Positions 5,573 to 5,786 of a DNA stretch of 5,786 nucleotides are shown in pieces. The notes beneath the pieces are model-generated. The model did no database searches. It was not told the origin of the DNA and saw nothing but the letters and a program-made list of their open reading frames with translations. The number at the start of each line of letters is the position of its first letter. Positions within the stretch are counted from its first letter, which is position 1. The stretch comes from RGIG7300 sp045649645. GTDB lineage: Bacteria > Bacillota > Clostridia > Oscillospirales > CAG-272. Location of the stretch: assembly GCA_045649645.1 (NCBI GenBank), contig JAZRQH010000213.1, forward strand, positions 1 to 5,786, read 5' to 3'. The position numbers and the translations under genes are program-made.

Positions 5573-5786
5573 AAATTGTCACCCTGCGGTAAATCTGATA
5601 TATTTTACCGCCGTTCTTTTTGGAACACTTAGCTTTGATCATCCCGTGTTTCTTCTGATATCCTATATCTGCGCCTTTGCCTACAGTATAAAGCGAAACG
5701 GCGTAAAGGCAGTTATATTTAACCTTATACTTATACCTCTTATAGCGGCATTTGCCCTTTATTACAGCTCGTATACCCATTTCGGC
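5562..5786 (+). CDS. ecfT: ECF transporter T (transmembrane coupling) component, 5' part only
   Basis: The frame starts at ATG 5562 and stays open to the end of the window, giving 75 residues. The N-terminus reads CHPAVNLIYF, then DHPVFLLISYICAFAYS and later YSSYTHFG. Family members I recall from Clostridia begin with the same HP-V-N-IYF, HPVFL-IS-I-AF-YS and N-HFG/HEG pattern. T components join the S component to the ATPases through cytoplasmic coupling helices, which would lie beyond this window. Being encoded last after ATPase and S, it suggests a dedicated transporter module with its own ATPase, S and T parts, rather than an S component sharing a common coupling module. Confidence 0.85.
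   Translation, partial: MGFENCHPAVNLIYFTAVLFGTLSFDHPVFLLISYICAFAYSIKRNGVKAVIFNLILIPLIAAFALYYSSYTHFG

Noticed and set aside
1..5786. Cobalamin riboswitch (B12 box) within the window
   Set aside because: The longest non-coding gap is 56 bases, far too short, and I saw no B12-box-like GCCACTG motif. If present it should lie upstream of base 1.

Overview
This window is almost entirely coding (six genes, all on the + strand) and looks like the middle of one operon from an anaerobic Firmicute, probably an uncultured gut member of the Clostridia (Oscillospiraceae/Lachnospiraceae type). The basis for that placement is moderate GC, AAGGAGG-type ribosome binding sites, Thr/Asp/Lys-rich surface-protein linkers, a sortase-like PQTSD tail and ECF-type transporter genes. 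No species can be named from the sequence alone.

Layout. Positions 1-386 are the 3' end of a gene for a surface protein built from repeated beta-rich modules. Positions 397-1776 encode a secreted alpha/alpha-barrel protein of the prenyltransferase/squalene-cyclase-like fold, with a signal peptide, a DTT-rich stalk and a C-terminal wall/membrane anchor. A 56-base gap follows and holds a strong stem-loop. Positions 1833-3203 encode a membrane-anchored protein with a FecR-like domain, a long acidic then Lys/Pro/Thr linker, and a C-terminal DUF4430 (transcobalamin-like C-terminal) domain. Positions 3213-4871 encode a double ECF-type ABC ATPase, 4868-5572 a CbrT-like ECF substrate-binding membrane protein, and 5562 to the window end the start of the ECF T (transmembrane coupling) protein.

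How it fits together. Human intrinsic factor and transcobalamin hold cobalamin between an alpha6/alpha6 barrel and a small beta domain of the DUF4430 type. Here the two halves appear as separate, surface-displayed proteins encoded next to each other and directly upstream of a complete-looking ECF importer whose S component resembles the cobalamin transporter CbrT. The simplest reading is a surface corrinoid-capture system, a 'split intrinsic factor', that hands cobalamin or a related corrinoid to a dedicated ECF transporter. The family matches and gene order are visible in the sequence. The corrinoid substrate and the pairing of the two surface proteins are inference.

The genes are tightly packed: 10-base gaps, one 56-base gap, a 4-base ATGA overlap and an 11-base overlap. 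I see no promoter, cobalamin riboswitch or intrinsic terminator inside the window, so control elements probably lie upstream of base 1.
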